A DNA stretch of 64,000 nt from Ophiobolus disseminans (lineage: Eukaryota; Ascomycota; Dothideomycetes; Pleosporales; Phaeosphaeriaceae). The translations under genes were made by a program, and so were the position numbers. Within the stretch, counting starts at the first letter, position 1. The number at the start of each line of letters is the position of its first letter. Of this stretch, positions 1-10,724 are shown piece by piece. The DNA is taken from NCBI GenBank assembly GCA_010093685.1, contig MU006217.1:2029644-2093643 (forward strand), given 5' to 3'. The notes below the pieces were generated by a model. The model saw only the letters and a list, made by a program, of their open reading frames with translations. It did no database searches and had not been told where the DNA came from.

Positions 1-390
1 ACACCAACGCCCTCGACAGCTAGTTCTCCGCTCATCAAGAATTCATACGGCTTCCTTGTGTCACCACGCAAGACGAGGAGCACTGTGGCGAAGACACCTG
101 CTAGTAAAGAGAAAGGGAAGGCTACGCTGAAGAGCCAGGGCACCGCGAAAGGGAAGGGCAAGCAGACTGACGATGTTGAGGCCGCGCCGGCGAAATTCAA
201 TCCTAGTGCGAAGAGCAAAGGCAAGGCAGCAGATGTCGAGCCTAGCACTGGCTCGAAGAACGGCAAGACCAGCAAGGCAGAGGCAAAGGAAGCCCAGGAA
301 CCTGATCGTCGTACTACGCGCCGCGCGTCGGCTGTGAAGCTGGAGGGGAAGGAAGCGAACATCAAGAAGAGATTGAGGAGTGGAGATTGA
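1..390 (+). CDS. C-terminal part of a lysine-rich protein (5' end outside window)
   Basis: The reading frame is open from base 1 to the TGA at 388-390, so this is the 3' end of a gene that begins to the left. The 129 visible residues are low complexity, rich in Lys, Ala, Ser, Thr and Glu, with repeated K-G-K and S-K-G-K patches and a basic end (RRTTRRAS, then KKRLRSGD). Such tails are common in chromatin or nucleolar proteins, but no domain is visible. I do not recognise the protein and give it no function. The first in-frame GTG at 58 is not a real start. Confidence 0.6.
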   Translation, partial: TPTPSTASSPLIKNSYGFLVSPRKTRSTVAKTPASKEKGKATLKSQGTAKGKGKQTDDVEAAPAKFNPSAKSKGKAADVEPSTGSKNGKTSKAEAKEAQEPDRRTTRRASAVKLEGKEANIKKRLRSGD

Positions 391-802
391 GCTGTGGATG
401 GTGGGAAAGGATGTGTGAACGTGGAGCATGAGGACGCGAAAAGTAATGCATAATATGTACAAGAAGTAATGGATGAAATGAGATAACACCCCACTCTACA
501 AAGGAGCTCGAATTCAGTGATGAACTAATGTTAGTTAACGTGCTATAATTAGGTAGCTACATACGTAGTAGATTTTCATATGCTTTAGCTTGTAAGAGAT
601 GTCTGCCCTTGTATTCTTTTAAAAATGTGTGAACGTCTTTATAGTGTTAGGATATACAGGCTTCCTGTCAAGATCTTTGCAGCGCCTAGTGGTGCGTCAC
701 TAAACTTGAGCTCCTTTGTAACGACATCGCGACTTGCGTCACATCGAGACCCTGCATTTCACGTCGCACCAACATACCTCGCCACATTCAATCGTCATGA
801 TG
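391..802. other. Intergenic, convergent 3' ends
   Basis: This lies between the lysine-rich gene and the 3' end of the alpha/beta hydrolase. It is AT-richer than its neighbours. No gene, repeat or RNA was seen. Confidence 0.5.
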
Positions 803-1846
803 CTATATCTTACTCTTCCCCGCCCCATCTTCTCTTTCTCCCTCTGTCAAAACCTCGCAAATCCACTCTGTCGCTTTATCCGCCATGCTTTTCGGAAACG
901 CATGACCCACGCCATCGAACAGCACGTCTTCGAAATTTATATCTAGGCTCTTGTCCTCGTCTAGGACTTGCTTCAGAATCTTGATAAACGGCTCGCCGGC
1001 TGCATACGGCACGAGCTTATCTACCTTCCCGCTGAGATTCAGGATCTTCTTGCCGCTGAGGCGTTCGCGGGCCAGGATCTTGAAGCGATCGAGAGATGCC
1101 TTAGACGGTGCAGGGTCTGCGCCGCTGGGGTTGAATGCATTTGGCAGCAAGAGGCCGGCGGGATCATATTGCGCGATTGCATTCTGAAGGGCAGGTGGGA
1201 AGTCGTATGAGCCGAGGAAAGCTGCGCCGGGCGGTGTGCTACGCGTATATGTTTCCCTCTTGGACAGGCGAGCGCGGTCTGTCATGAGGCGGGTGTAGTC
1301 CGGACTTCCGATGCCCACGACGCCGGCGGTGATACGCGGCTCGGACAGTAAGCAATGCCATGTCGCATGGCCACCTAGCGAGATACCGAGTGCGAGGTGT
1401 TGGGTAATCTTGGGACTGGGGGGCGTGTTGAAGATGTAGGATTCAAGGTGGTCTATCAGGTGCGACGTGTCAGTTGCGGTGCCGTGATAGCAGGAGAACA
1501 TGTCTTGTGCATGGCGGGGGTTGCCGTCGCGCCAGGCGCGGTTGTGCAGGTCGTCGACTTCTCTTGTGCCGTGGTTGCGCTGGTCGAAGGCCACAGCGAT
1601 GAGGCCTGTGCGTGGTTTGCGCGTGTTCCAGGTGGAGATGACTTGGGCGGCTAGTGGTGCCATTGTTTCTTTGGTCTGGAGGCGCGGGTGCAAGAGCCAT
1701 AGACAGGAAATCTGGGATGCGTTCTGCGGTAACTCGCTAAGTCCGTGGACTGTGACGAGGAGGCCAGCAATTGTGAATGTCTGCGATGAAATGGTCGCAT
1801 CACCAGCCGTGTGTGTGCCGTGGAGTGGGTTCGTTGTTGCTGCCAT
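803..1846 (-). CDS. Alpha/beta-hydrolase fold protein
   Basis: Intronless, 347 residues, ATG at 1846-1844. The nucleophile elbow G-I-S-L-G-G (Ser about 156) matches the GxSxG motif. A later V-D-K-L-V-P segment and G-V-G-H-A-F near the end supply a plausible Asp and His for the triad. An early F-D-Q-R-N-H-G segment fits the oxyanion region of the fold. No signal peptide is visible, so it is probably cytosolic. The substrate is unknown. It lies about 2.6 kb outside the PKS cluster, so a role as a chain-releasing esterase is possible but unsupported. Confidence 0.85.
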   Translation of the reverse strand: MAATTNPLHGTHTAGDATISSQTFTIAGLLVTVHGLSELPQNASQISCLWLLHPRLQTKETMAPLAAQVISTWNTRKPRTGLIAVAFDQRNHGTREVDDLHNRAWRDGNPRHAQDMFSCYHGTATDTSHLIDHLESYIFNTPPSPKITQHLALGISLGGHATWHCLLSEPRITAGVVGIGSPDYTRLMTDRARLSKRETYTRSTPPGAAFLGSYDFPPALQNAIAQYDPAGLLLPNAFNPSGADPAPSKASLDRFKILARERLSGKKILNLSGKVDKLVPYAAGEPFIKILKQVLDEDKSLDINFEDVLFDGVGHAFPKSMADKATEWICEVLTEGEREDGAGKSKI

Positions 1847-2820
1847 TGTGGCTCACCTGGTGCGTTGTTACTGATGTTTTACTTCCAATCACGACGTGAA
1901 GCGTTCAAATCCTGCGATAAGCATGGCAGTTTGAAATCACTACCAAATGTCGAAGAAGTTCGGTTTAAGTTTCACTGGTATAACTCCAAGGGTCCAGTTT
2001 GCTAATGCCGGGACCTCGGCTAAGCAAGGGCCGCATCTCTGAAGAGGAGCTCGTATTTCGTAGTACACCAATGTCAGTCTGCCACTATACAATACCTGTT
2101 GCAATCAGCTATTCCTAACACATGAAGGACCATCTACCTTTACACATTAGTGAGATTGCTTGAAGTAGTAAATGTGTTGTAAGGAGACACAAGCTTCCTG
2201 TTGGATTTGAAGTGAACATGCCAAGAAACTCACCCGACGCGTCACACCTACACGTGGATGCAACTCCCAACTATAGCAATCCTACCCCATCTCGATACAA
2301 TCTCCCAAGTGGCCCTTAGCAGTGGAGTATCTGACCAACAAGATAACAGCCGTTCAAGATAAGCGCAGCCGGCAGATGTGCATCCTCGCCACACCTGTAC
2401 AATGGTATAACACGCCTGTAAGCGTTCCCGAGGCCAAGAAGGCAAACAGAACGCCTGACTGTTGTACCAAGAGATTTCGGCGATTATTTGGCTTGTTCTT
2501 CTCCAATGGCGCATCCACACCCTGTGCACGCACCCTCTACGCATCTATGCACGCAACCATGCAGACGCACCCATGGAAACGCATCCGTCCACGCATGCAG
2601 AGTTTGAGATCCTTCGGCTGTGCCTCGTGTTTTCCGGTCGGACTCTGTTCAATCTACCCAGCACCGTAGATTTGCGAAAGCATTCACGACGCGATCGATA
2701 TGGCCTGCCTCCCCGCTGGCCCCAGACGTGATGTACTCCCAAGCATGAGCAGTCACTCGACCGACGGCTACTCCGCCAATCATTCTCTCAGACTTTCTAC
2801 ATTGCTACCTTCCCCAAGGC
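1847..2820. other. Divergent intergenic region (hydrolase / Myb gene)
   Basis: This is shared upstream sequence for the minus-strand hydrolase and the plus-strand Myb gene. Small ORFs on both strands lack any recognisable motif. No repeat array was found. Confidence 0.5.
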
Positions 2821-4053
2821 ATGGTTCGTGTGACCTCATCCAAAAGACAACCCAAAGTATGGGTGCCGGAGGAGGATGATGTATTGCGTAATGCGCTTCG
2901 CAATGGTGTGTATTCCACCATCCATCGTGCAGCTTGCTTACATCCAACTACGCCGCTTGCTTGCTGACAGCCACAGCCCCAGAAAGTTCAGTGAATTGGC
3001 ATCATGTTGCAGCTCAGATTCCTGGTCGTACAAATAAAGATTGCCGCAAAAGATGGGTGTACGCACTATCACCAAACATCAGCAAAGGATCATGGGAGCC
3101 AGACGAAGACGGGAGGCTCAGAGATGCAGTGCATCAACACGGCACCAAGTAGGTGGTTTTAGCAGACCCCGGGGTGGCGACCAGTTTACTAATGGTGACT
3201 TCATCGTTAGATGGGCCATAGTTTCTCGGCTTGTATTGACCAGGAACGGAGACCGTGAGTACGAGGTTCAAATGCAGATGCAGCCACTGACTGACACATT
3301 TTAGAATGCTCTCGACGCTGGCATGAGAACTTAAAGCCAAACATCAATCGCGCAAGATGGTCTCTTCTGGAGGTATTCAACACTTCCAGCGTCGCTATCT
3401 GGTGGACGTGAAGGACTGACCGCTTGCAAACAGGACGACGTGCTACGCAAGGCCGTTCAAGCGCATAACCATCAATGGACCGAGATCGTGGAGCGCTACT
3501 TTCCGGAGCGTACACCAATTCAGGCGAGGAACAGGTGCTTCTTCCAAATGCAACGTGTATAACCGGCGTTCGCTAATCAGCCTGAGGCAGGTACAAGAAG
3601 ATGACCAAAACCGTAGCGACCGAACAACCTGACGGCCCTTCTTCATCGCGCTCATCTACATGTATTTCTTGCGATTACGCAACCTCCGACAGCACCCCAT
3701 CGGTTGAAGATGCATGGTTGAGCAACTCCGACACCCAGGTCCTTGGGTCCGATACTGGGGCCAGCTTGTACGACATGCCCATTCTGGACACATCACCGGG
3801 GCCAGCAGCACAATCTATATCAGTCCCACAACACATCAATGATAGAGTACCTCGGAACACTCGGTATCCAATCACCCAAGTTTCCGGGCCGGTACCTCAA
3901 AGTGCCTTGTATCGTCCTCTGGTCGATGCAAACCAACCACATCAGATGCGACAGCCCACCTCCTTGCTACAGGAATATGAAATCATAGGCTTTCATGGTA
4001 GCATGTTTGGAAGCGATAATGGAGCGGCGGAAGAAGAAAAATCAAACTTGTAG
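2821..4053 (+). CDS. Myb/SANT-repeat DNA-binding protein, six exons
   Basis: Exons join at 2821-2905, 2983-3148, 3211-3254, 3305-3372, 3434-3534 and 3591-4053, giving 308 residues. All five introns are GT-AG and the splices restore three Myb-like repeats: W-V-P-E-E-D...N-W-H-H-V-A...C-R-K-R-W, then W-E-P-D-E-D...W-A-I-V-S...C-S-R-R-W-H-E-N-L, then W-S-L-L-E-D-D...W-T-E-I-V...A-R-N-R-Y. The spaced Trp residues and R-W/R-Y ends are typical of c-Myb-type repeats. The last exon encodes a Ser/Pro/Gln-rich tail of about 150 residues without a known domain. A nuclear transcription factor or chromatin role is likely. It lies directly beside the PKS cluster and is convergent with the SDR. Cluster control is only a hypothesis. 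Confidence 0.85.
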
Positions 4054-4411
4054 TATGATGTATTTAAGAGCAGTTCGCATCTAGAAGCAGTGCCTAACAC
4101 ATGTATAAATCTCGAAAACTAAAAACAAAAATACACTATCCTGGATATCTACAGCAAGTTTTTGGTTTTCTAGACAAGTTTATATAAGTAGATGTAATCA
4201 TCAAGCTTAGCATTTTTTTTGGCTTTTCCGACTTACTGCAACATGAACCCGAAAGCTTCACTTGTGCTGACATTCCAACACGAACATTTGCAATGCAGTC
4301 TATTATCACACAACAAAACCACGGATAAAATAGACGTTTGAATGCAAGAACTGGTGTTGAAACACAGCTATATGAACATTCAAAATACTATCTACGACTT
4401 CTCTACCACAA
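4054..4411. other. Convergent 3' intergenic region
   Basis: AT-rich sequence between the 3' ends of the Myb gene and the SDR, with A- and T-runs suited to 3' processing. Nothing else was seen. Confidence 0.5.
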
Positions 4412-5245
4412 CTACCACGGAACCTGCTTCATCTCACCCTGCTCAAACTCCCAATACGTGCCACCGGGATACTTATCTCCAGTATCGTCCTCAAGCAACC
4501 TAACCACCACCTCCGCACCCTCCTTCGGATCTTTGCCAAACTTGAGATAATTGTTAAACCGCGTCTTCATCATGCCCGGCGCAATAGAGAAATACTTGAT
4601 ACTCGTTGCCGCGCCGCCTTCCTCTTTAGCCATGCGTCCGTCGTTCAGGACCTGCAGCTGCACGGTCAGGGCGTTGAGAGCAGACTTGCTGGATGCGTAT
4701 GTGGGAATTTGGGCCATTTTCCGCTGGCCGGTGAGGCCGATGCTGCCGAGGCCGGAGGAGATGTTGATTACTTTGGGGGCTGAGGATTTGAGTAGGAGGG
4801 GTGTGAATGCAGCGGTTACGACGGCGACGGAGGTGGTGTTTGTGTTGAACATGCTGTTGTAGCCTGCGCGAATTGCGGAGAGGGAGCTTGTGTCGGGAAG
4901 GGCGACGATGCCGGCGTTGTTTATGAGGACTGTGGAGGTTAGAAAGAGATGTCATGGGTGGAAGCATGTTGCTTCAAACATACCGTCTAGTTTGCCATGC
5001 TTTTCTTCAATTGCCTTTACGGCCGCTGTAATGGAGTCGTCGTCCGTGATGTCAAGTTGCTGAGCCTCGATTGCGGCGCTGACGCCAGCATCTTTGAGCT
5101 TCTGCACCGCCTCGGGTGCATCCTCGATCTTTCGACATGAGAGGATGTAAGTAGCGTTGGGAAGTCGTTGACCGGCAACTTCAAGAATGGCATGGCCATA
5201 GCCTTGGTTTGCACCAGTAACGAGAATAATTGGGTTCGACATCAT
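4412..5245 (-). CDS. Short-chain dehydrogenase/reductase (SDR)
   Basis: Two exons, 5245-4984 and 4929-4412, with a 54-bp GT-AG intron, giving 259 residues. It shows the classical SDR set: the T-G-A-N-Q-G-Y-G cofactor loop at residues 10-17, the L-D-I-T-D segment, N-N-A-G directly after the intron, I-N-I-S-S for the catalytic Ser, and Y-A-S-S-K for the catalytic Tyr/Lys. The length is normal. It should be an NAD(P)H-dependent oxidoreductase of the cytosol. It shares a divergent upstream region with the FAD-linked oxidoreductase at 6188 and marks the probable left edge of the PKS cluster, where a ketone/alcohol tailoring role is plausible. Confidence 0.9.
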
Positions 5246-6187
5246 TCAACGATAGTATGAAGGTGTTGGAAGCGAGTCGGTCTCAGGCCTCGTGAATCGC
5301 AGGACTCGATGAGAACTTTCGGGCAAGACCTCGGGAGCTCTGATGGCACCTCATCTTAGCTGGGCCTATTTCGGCCTGCTCTGATCTCACCAGCTCCTTG
5401 AACACCATGTTGCGCATCCCTGGCATGCGAACATAACAAGTGGGGCGATAAAGTAGGAACACGAGGTGCGGTAAGCAGGGGGCCTCGGACCCGCTGCTGG
5501 ATCGGCCGTCGACGAATCGCAAGCCGATACTTCTTGTTAGAGCACCCACAACCCACGTCTACCCGGACCTTCGGTACCTGAGCTACGGGACACCCCGCGG
5601 GTTGAGGCTGGAAGCAATGCCAACTGATTGTGGCTTAAGAGATTCCATCGTTGTTGGTGGCGTGCCCTACGCCGCACATTAGCATTCCTTCCTGAGCTCG
5701 CGTACGAAGCCGTTGGCCAGGGTTAGCTCTTGGTATATGTAAGACATTCCGCCAAGTCGAGCTTGACGTCTTCCAAGGTTGCTGATGTAGTGCTGCCACG
5801 GACGTCCCCGTAGTGGCGCAGGAACCAGACTAGAACCAGACTGAGAGCAGACTACTAGGGACCCGACTAGGACCGGACTGGGACCAGACTGACGCTAACT
5901 CGCTACCCACCCTTTTGTGGAGTGAGGCTTCACTTTCAATGTTGGAAGGAACATTTTCAACCCAAACGCGAGATGATGGCTGCCAGGCTCGGAATGCGAG
6001 AGGGTTCCTAGGTGGGAGTTCGAAACATCCTCAAGCCACGATTTCCGCCTTCCAACGATGGTGGACAGTCTAGGGCGCCCCTTTACTCGGACACCGCCAT
6101 GAAGTTCAATGTAAATTGAACGCGTTGCGCATGCTTGCAAGGGCAGTCCGCAACGATAGTGTTTTCCCTCTTCGTTCGATTGCCAAG
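5246..6187. promoter_or_regulatory. Divergent promoter region, SDR / FAD oxidoreductase
   Basis: This 0.94-kb region separates the SDR start (minus) from the FAD-linked oxidoreductase start (plus). Its main feature is a direct-repeat array at 5821-5892, listed separately. Small ORFs here carry no motif. Confidence 0.5.
5821..5892 (+). repeat. Degenerate 11-13 bp direct repeats, core GGACCAGACT
   Basis: About six imperfect units follow each other: GGAACCAGACT, GAACCAGACT, GAGCAGACT, GGGACCCGACT, GGACCGGACT and GGACCAGACT, each with 1-3 spacer bases. The period is close to one helical turn. The core GGACCAGAC also occurs on the opposite strand in the repeat array upstream of the PKS (10725-10752). 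The array starts 367 bp upstream of the FAD oxidoreductase ATG. A binding-site cluster is inferred; a random minisatellite cannot be excluded. Confidence 0.7.
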
Positions 6188-7821
6188 ATGGATAAAGTGT
6201 TCAGCATGGCTGCCCTGTTCTTGCAGCTTCTGTCCATCTTGCCATTCCTAGTCGTCCTATCATCTGCAGCTCCTCTCGACGCTACATCGAGTCCCGTCAT
6301 ACAGGTTTTCGATGCGCTGCAGCGTTCAGATGCAGGCCTGTCACCGCAGACCCTCATCACACTGCGCGGCTCAAACGGCTCCGCACCTGCAACCATCCAG
6401 CGGTGGACGCTGCACGACGCCCCGACTTTTGCACTATACACACGTCCTGCAACAGCAGCCGACGTAAGGATAATCGTGAGTAACTCTACATCATCCTCAG
6501 CCGCAGTGTCGCAAAGACTAACCATATTCCTGCCATAGGTCCGGACAGCAACCCAATACCAAGCACCCCTCCTCGCCATTGGCGGCTCACATGGGTTTTC
6601 GTCTACCCTAGGGAAGCTGGACGATGGGATTGCGCTAGATCTGTCGGCATTGAAGCAAGTAAAGGTGGACACCAGCGCCAATACCGTCATTGTCGGCGGC
6701 AGCGTGACATTCGGTGAGCTGTTAGCACCCGTTGCGGCAGCGGGACGGGAGATTCAAACGGGGCTGCTGCCGTGTGTGGGCGCTGTGGGGGCAACGCTTG
6801 GCGGAGGAATTGGCCGCTATGCAGGTCTCCACGGGCTAGTGCTCGACGCGCTCCAGTCAGTACGGCTCGTCACGGCCACTGGCGACTTGGTGACCGTCTC
6901 CCGCACCTCGAATCCGGAGCTTTTCTGGGGACTTCGCGGCGCAGGCTTCAACTTTGGAATCGTTGTCGAAGCCGTCTACGCGGTTTACCCTGTCACTGCT
7001 CCGCAGGTGATGAATGCTGACTTTCTGATACCGCTTAGTCAGAGTGCAGCTGTTGTGCGCTTCTTCAAGCTGTATGAGAGCAAGATGCCAGCTGAACTCT
7101 CAATAGTCGCTGCCGTTGCCAACTCTCCACAGTTTGGAGGAGCAGCCATCCTTCTCAACATCGTCTACGTTGGTGCTTTGGAAGTTGGAAGCACATACAT
7201 CCAGTCATTGCTGGATACTACAAAACCAACCCTTCACAACGTGACCTCTATACCCTGGGACCAAGTATCGACCAAATCCTTCTTCGCTTCTGCGACTTCG
7301 TCTTGCGTACGTGGGGCCAATCGCAACGTGTACGGCGCCGGTGTGCGGAACATCGACGTGCCCACTTTCGACGACTTCTTCGCAAAGATCGGAAGTTTCT
7401 ACCAACAATATCCCGGTGCCGCCGGGACGGTGTTCTTCATCGAGCGGTTTGCGACGCAGGCAGTGCAGGTGGTATCGGATGATACGACAGCATATCCGCA
7501 TCGTGATATCAATACCCACTTGTGAGTATCCTTCGCCGTCCCAAAATTACGAGCTCATGTGCCTGACCTGCGGAAAATAGATTGTTCAATTACGCGTACG
7601 AGGACCCCAGCCTTGAAAGTGATGTGAATAAGTTTGCGAAAGAGCTGCGTCAATCTTTTGACTCGGCCAGTGGGTTTGACACACCCAAGGTCTACGTGAA
7701 CTATGGTCATGGAGACGAGTCCCAAGAAACGCTGTTTGGACAGCGAAAACTTACGCGTCTGAGAGCGCTCAAAAAGCGGTTCGATTCGCGCGGAGTGTTC
7801 AGCTTTTATCATCCCCTGTAA
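6188..7821 (+). CDS. Secreted FAD-linked oxidoreductase, BBE/PCMH type
   Basis: Exons 6188-6475, 6539-7521 and 7581-7821 give 503 residues, typical for fungal berberine-bridge-like oxidases. I chose the ATG at 6188 because it begins a clean signal peptide (F-L-Q-L-L-S-I-L-P-F-L-V-V-L). An in-frame ATG at 6131 would bury it. The FAD domain includes I-G-G-S-H-G-F, whose His fits the 8-alpha FAD link, and L-P-C-V-G-A-V-G-A-T-L-G-G-G-I-G, whose Cys fits the second, bicovalent link. The C-terminal BBE motif (Y-V-N-Y-G-H-G...L-K-K-R-F-D-S-R-G-V-F) is intact. The enzyme should oxidise a small molecule with O2, probably the polyketide or an intermediate, in the secretory pathway or outside the cell. 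Confidence 0.9.
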
Positions 7822-7910
7822 GCTGGTGTAGAGAAAGAGGTTAGATCGTTTGTCGTTTCCATTATTCGTGTGTATACTTTTTAGCGCGTACAGTCTTTTT
7901 GTAGAATGTA

Positions 7911-8770
7911 TCATACTTTTCGCAACTCCTTTGCTCGGCGCACAAGAGTTGCGTTGTCTGCCGTGTCCAGTCCACCAATGCCATCTGCGCCATGAACAGC
8001 CATATCAACCATGACAGATGCTAGATCTTGCACGGAGATGGTTCTGGCTTCGCCGGCAAACCCTAGCACGAAGCTTTTGACATCGCCCTTCCCCAGTACA
8101 AAAGCTGGACGGGCGATCAATGTCTCGAAAGAGCCCTTCGTGGAGCTAGCGACCTCAACTAAGCTGTTTTCGGCTTCGCCCTGGCCCATGTCAACCTTAT
8201 CGTGTAACAATGATTACTTTGCACTGGCAAGTAAATCGTTCCCTAGGTGCTTAGAAGAAGGGACTCACTTTGATGAGGCGCGAGTCACGCATTGTCCACA
8301 GTTGTTTCTGCTGATCGCGTTCTGCCAGCGCTCCGCTTGTGTAGACAAATCGAAAGCGGCGATTAGGCCCCAGATCAGGAGCCAACTCTTCTGCGAATTT
8401 GCGCGCAGCCGCGACCGGGTACACCACGTTCGCTCTGTGTACAGACGCATAGTCGGAAAACTTGGGAGCTAGACCACCAATGGCCCTGATGAAAGAGACG
8501 CTGGTAAGCAACTCCTCTACAGCACAACGGGGTAAGAATGTCTAACCAGATGCATCCTACTGCGTCTTTCATTCGTGCCATCGCGTCCGGAGGATAGGTC
8601 TCGAAATTATCCAGCACGATGCCTTCCCATTTCGCATGATTGATGACCCGAGGATCGAGGACGGCTCTGCGGGAGAGAGACACGACGCCGGTCACCGAAG
8701 GGTGCTGTAGTGCGGCGTACAGGACTTCACCGCCAACAAAGCCGGTGGCTCCAGCGACGATTAGCTTCAT
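7911..8770 (-). CDS. NAD(P)-binding Rossmann protein, epimerase/atypical SDR type
   Basis: Exons 8770-8547, 8500-8269 and 8195-7911 give 246 residues, with both introns GT-AG. The N-terminus holds the glycine-rich G-A-T-G-F-V-G-G loop after a beta strand (L-I-V-A), typical of NAD(P)-binding extended or atypical SDRs. Later R-F-V-Y-T-S-G-A and the I-A-R-P-A-F-V-L-G segment fit this family. No clear YxxxK is seen, so it may be a sensor-like or atypical reductase. It sits between the FAD oxidoreductase (tail to tail) and the 2OG oxygenase (same strand), inside the presumed cluster. Confidence 0.85.
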
Positions 8771-9030
8771 GTCGGATCGTGCTTCGGAAAAATTATATCT
8801 TTGGAGAATGCGGGCATGTAAGCGGCAAGCTGACGCTTTAAATGAATGTTGAGTAAGACACGGGTGCTGTTCACATGGTCAGGGCGGCGGCCAGGACCTC
8901 ATTAGCGCTGCGCTAGTCAGACGCCAAGCCTGTAGCCCCTTCATCCCTTCACATACATTGCATCACACACAGCGCACGCTTAGGGAAAGGTTTCTTTCGA
9001 TGTATTCTCACGTTCGGAAGCTACCAACAT
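8771..9030. promoter_or_regulatory. Upstream region of the Rossmann-protein gene
   Basis: A 260-bp gap between the Rossmann-protein start and the 3' end of the 2OG oxygenase. It contains one CCAGGACC at 8891-8898, identical to part of the repeat unit in the PKS promoter. A single 8-mer is weak evidence. Confidence 0.3.
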
Positions 9031-10182
9031 CTAGTACACTGCTTCCTTCTTGGCGTGTTTGGCCATAGCTTCTCCCACCATCCTCACCTTCATAGCGCCC
9101 CAGTCCTTGCTCGTCAGCACTGCTGGAGCAGCCCCATTTCCGTTCGTCTCAGCTTGCGGAATAACCGGACTCGAAAGCGGCTTCATGAGCACATCGTTCT
9201 TGGGCCGGGTCCCGATCAAGACGCTGTACTTGTCGAACGGCTTCTGCGCACCTGGCGCCTTAACGACGCGGTGCTTTCCGCTCTTCAAGACCTGGTTTGT
9301 GAAGACCTCCATTGCATCGCCGAGGTTTACAATGGCGCAGCCTGGCATCGGCTTCACCCACAGCCAGTTCTCTTCGGATTCCGCTCCTTGTGCCGTCATG
9401 GCGTCTTTCTTGGTGATCTGGAGGCCTCCCAGCCACGTGAAGAGAATTGAAACGCTAGTTGCGTCTTTGTGAGCAGGAAAACCTAGGGGATCTTGGTTTC
9501 CAGGTTTCGCTCCCGGGTAGCGCAACACTCGCAGAAAGTCACTGGACGAGTCGTATAGCTGATGCATGTCGGTAAAAGTTCCTGTCGGTAGCTTGAGCTC
9601 CTTCTCGAGGACGCTTAGCACCACATTGGCGACCATGTTTCCGCTTTCGAGGGTCTCCTTGAAGCTGTTCGCATGTGGGGCGAGCCAGGGTGGTAACTCG
9701 AAATCTGTCTTCTCGCTGGTGAGCATCTCCCATTGCGGGATATTGATGTACTCAGTGAACATGGCCAGGCCATCTTTGTCGACGAACTGGGTGAAGTAGC
9801 TTGACAGTCACATGTTAGCTTACCGAACCTATTCAAAGAAGATGTGCAGTACTCACCCTCGATCAAAGACCCCTAGCTCAGGCCTCTTCATATACGTTCT
9901 CTTCTCCTCCACTGTCTTGTGTGGAAAGACGTCTCTTCCGACCTGGCATGCCAAGCACGCATTCTCGTACATCTCCCGGCCTTTGGGATGGTCGAGCATA
10001 TCGAGGTAGAAGAAACCCTCGCTCGTGCAAATGCGGAATACGCGTGCGCATTCCTCCTCGTCTAACTCCATCAGCTTTCGCATGGAGATCTTTTCCAGCT
10101 CAATGGTCGGGACATTCTCCGGCCAAGGTGCCGGGTAGAACTCTTCCATGTTGATTTGGGCAACCATTCTGCTGAAATCCAA
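9031..10182 (-). CDS. 2-oxoglutarate/Fe(II)-dependent oxygenase, IPNS-like
   Basis: Exons 10182-9857 and 9799-9031 give 364 residues. It has the N-terminal DIOX_N-type region (E-G-F-F-Y-L) and the double-stranded beta-helix core. The iron ligands are H219 and D221 in A-H-K-D and H285 in K-H-R-V-V. L-G-G-L-Q-I and the V-N-L-G-D-A segment are family hallmarks. Oddly, the 2OG-carboxylate motif RxS reads K-Y-S here (D-K-Y-S-V-L). This may alter co-substrate binding. The enzyme should hydroxylate, desaturate or cyclise a substrate. It is divergent from the PKS across a 0.9-kb shared promoter region, which supports co-regulation. Confidence 0.9.
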
Positions 10183-10378
10183 AGCTCGTCTGCAAGATAG
10201 AGGTTAAATGTACTATGTTCAAGGTAAATAGTATGGAGCTAGGTAACTCAAGATTGTGCACTTGTATAAAAGGTACTGGAGAGTCTCGAACAACTGAGCG
10301 GAGTGAAAGGAATGGGCCCAACAGCAAGTTCCCAAGACACATGAAACACAACCGCAGGATGAATTGGTCTGGTCCTGG

Positions 10379-10389
10379 TGCGATCCCAA
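10379..10389 (+). repeat. Isolated copy of the 11-mer CTGGTCCTGGT
   Basis: This exactly matches the unit of the tandem array 346 bp downstream. With the preceding bases it reads GGTCTGGTCCTGGT, whose reverse complement contains GGACCAGAC. Confidence 0.6.
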
Positions 10390-10724
10390 TGCACAATCAT
10401 ACCCGCCCGACTGTTGGTGCCTCGTGCGCGCATATCGGTCGGGGTCCAGACATTCAGCCCCCCCCACGCAGAGGGGCAATTTACATGCTGCATTCCGTGT
10501 GGGGATGTGGGGACTTTGCAACAGTAAGCAGGACCAGTATCCTGGCGGAAGGATCGCTTTTTTTACCCTGGCGGGGTTACACCGCAGCGCGTACTCAGCA
10601 CTGCAGTACGTCGTGCAGCGGAACTTTCCTTCTATTGTCGGGATTCTTGCTGTGCAGTAGGGAATTGGTGTCTCTAGTATTCGCAAACCACACGTGCGGG
10701 TATCTACACTGTTTACAACTACAT

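Noticed and set aside
803..1846. Alpha/beta hydrolase as the PKS release enzyme
   Set aside because: It lies outside the core cluster beyond the Myb gene and shares no repeat motif. Kept only as a possibility in the feature note.
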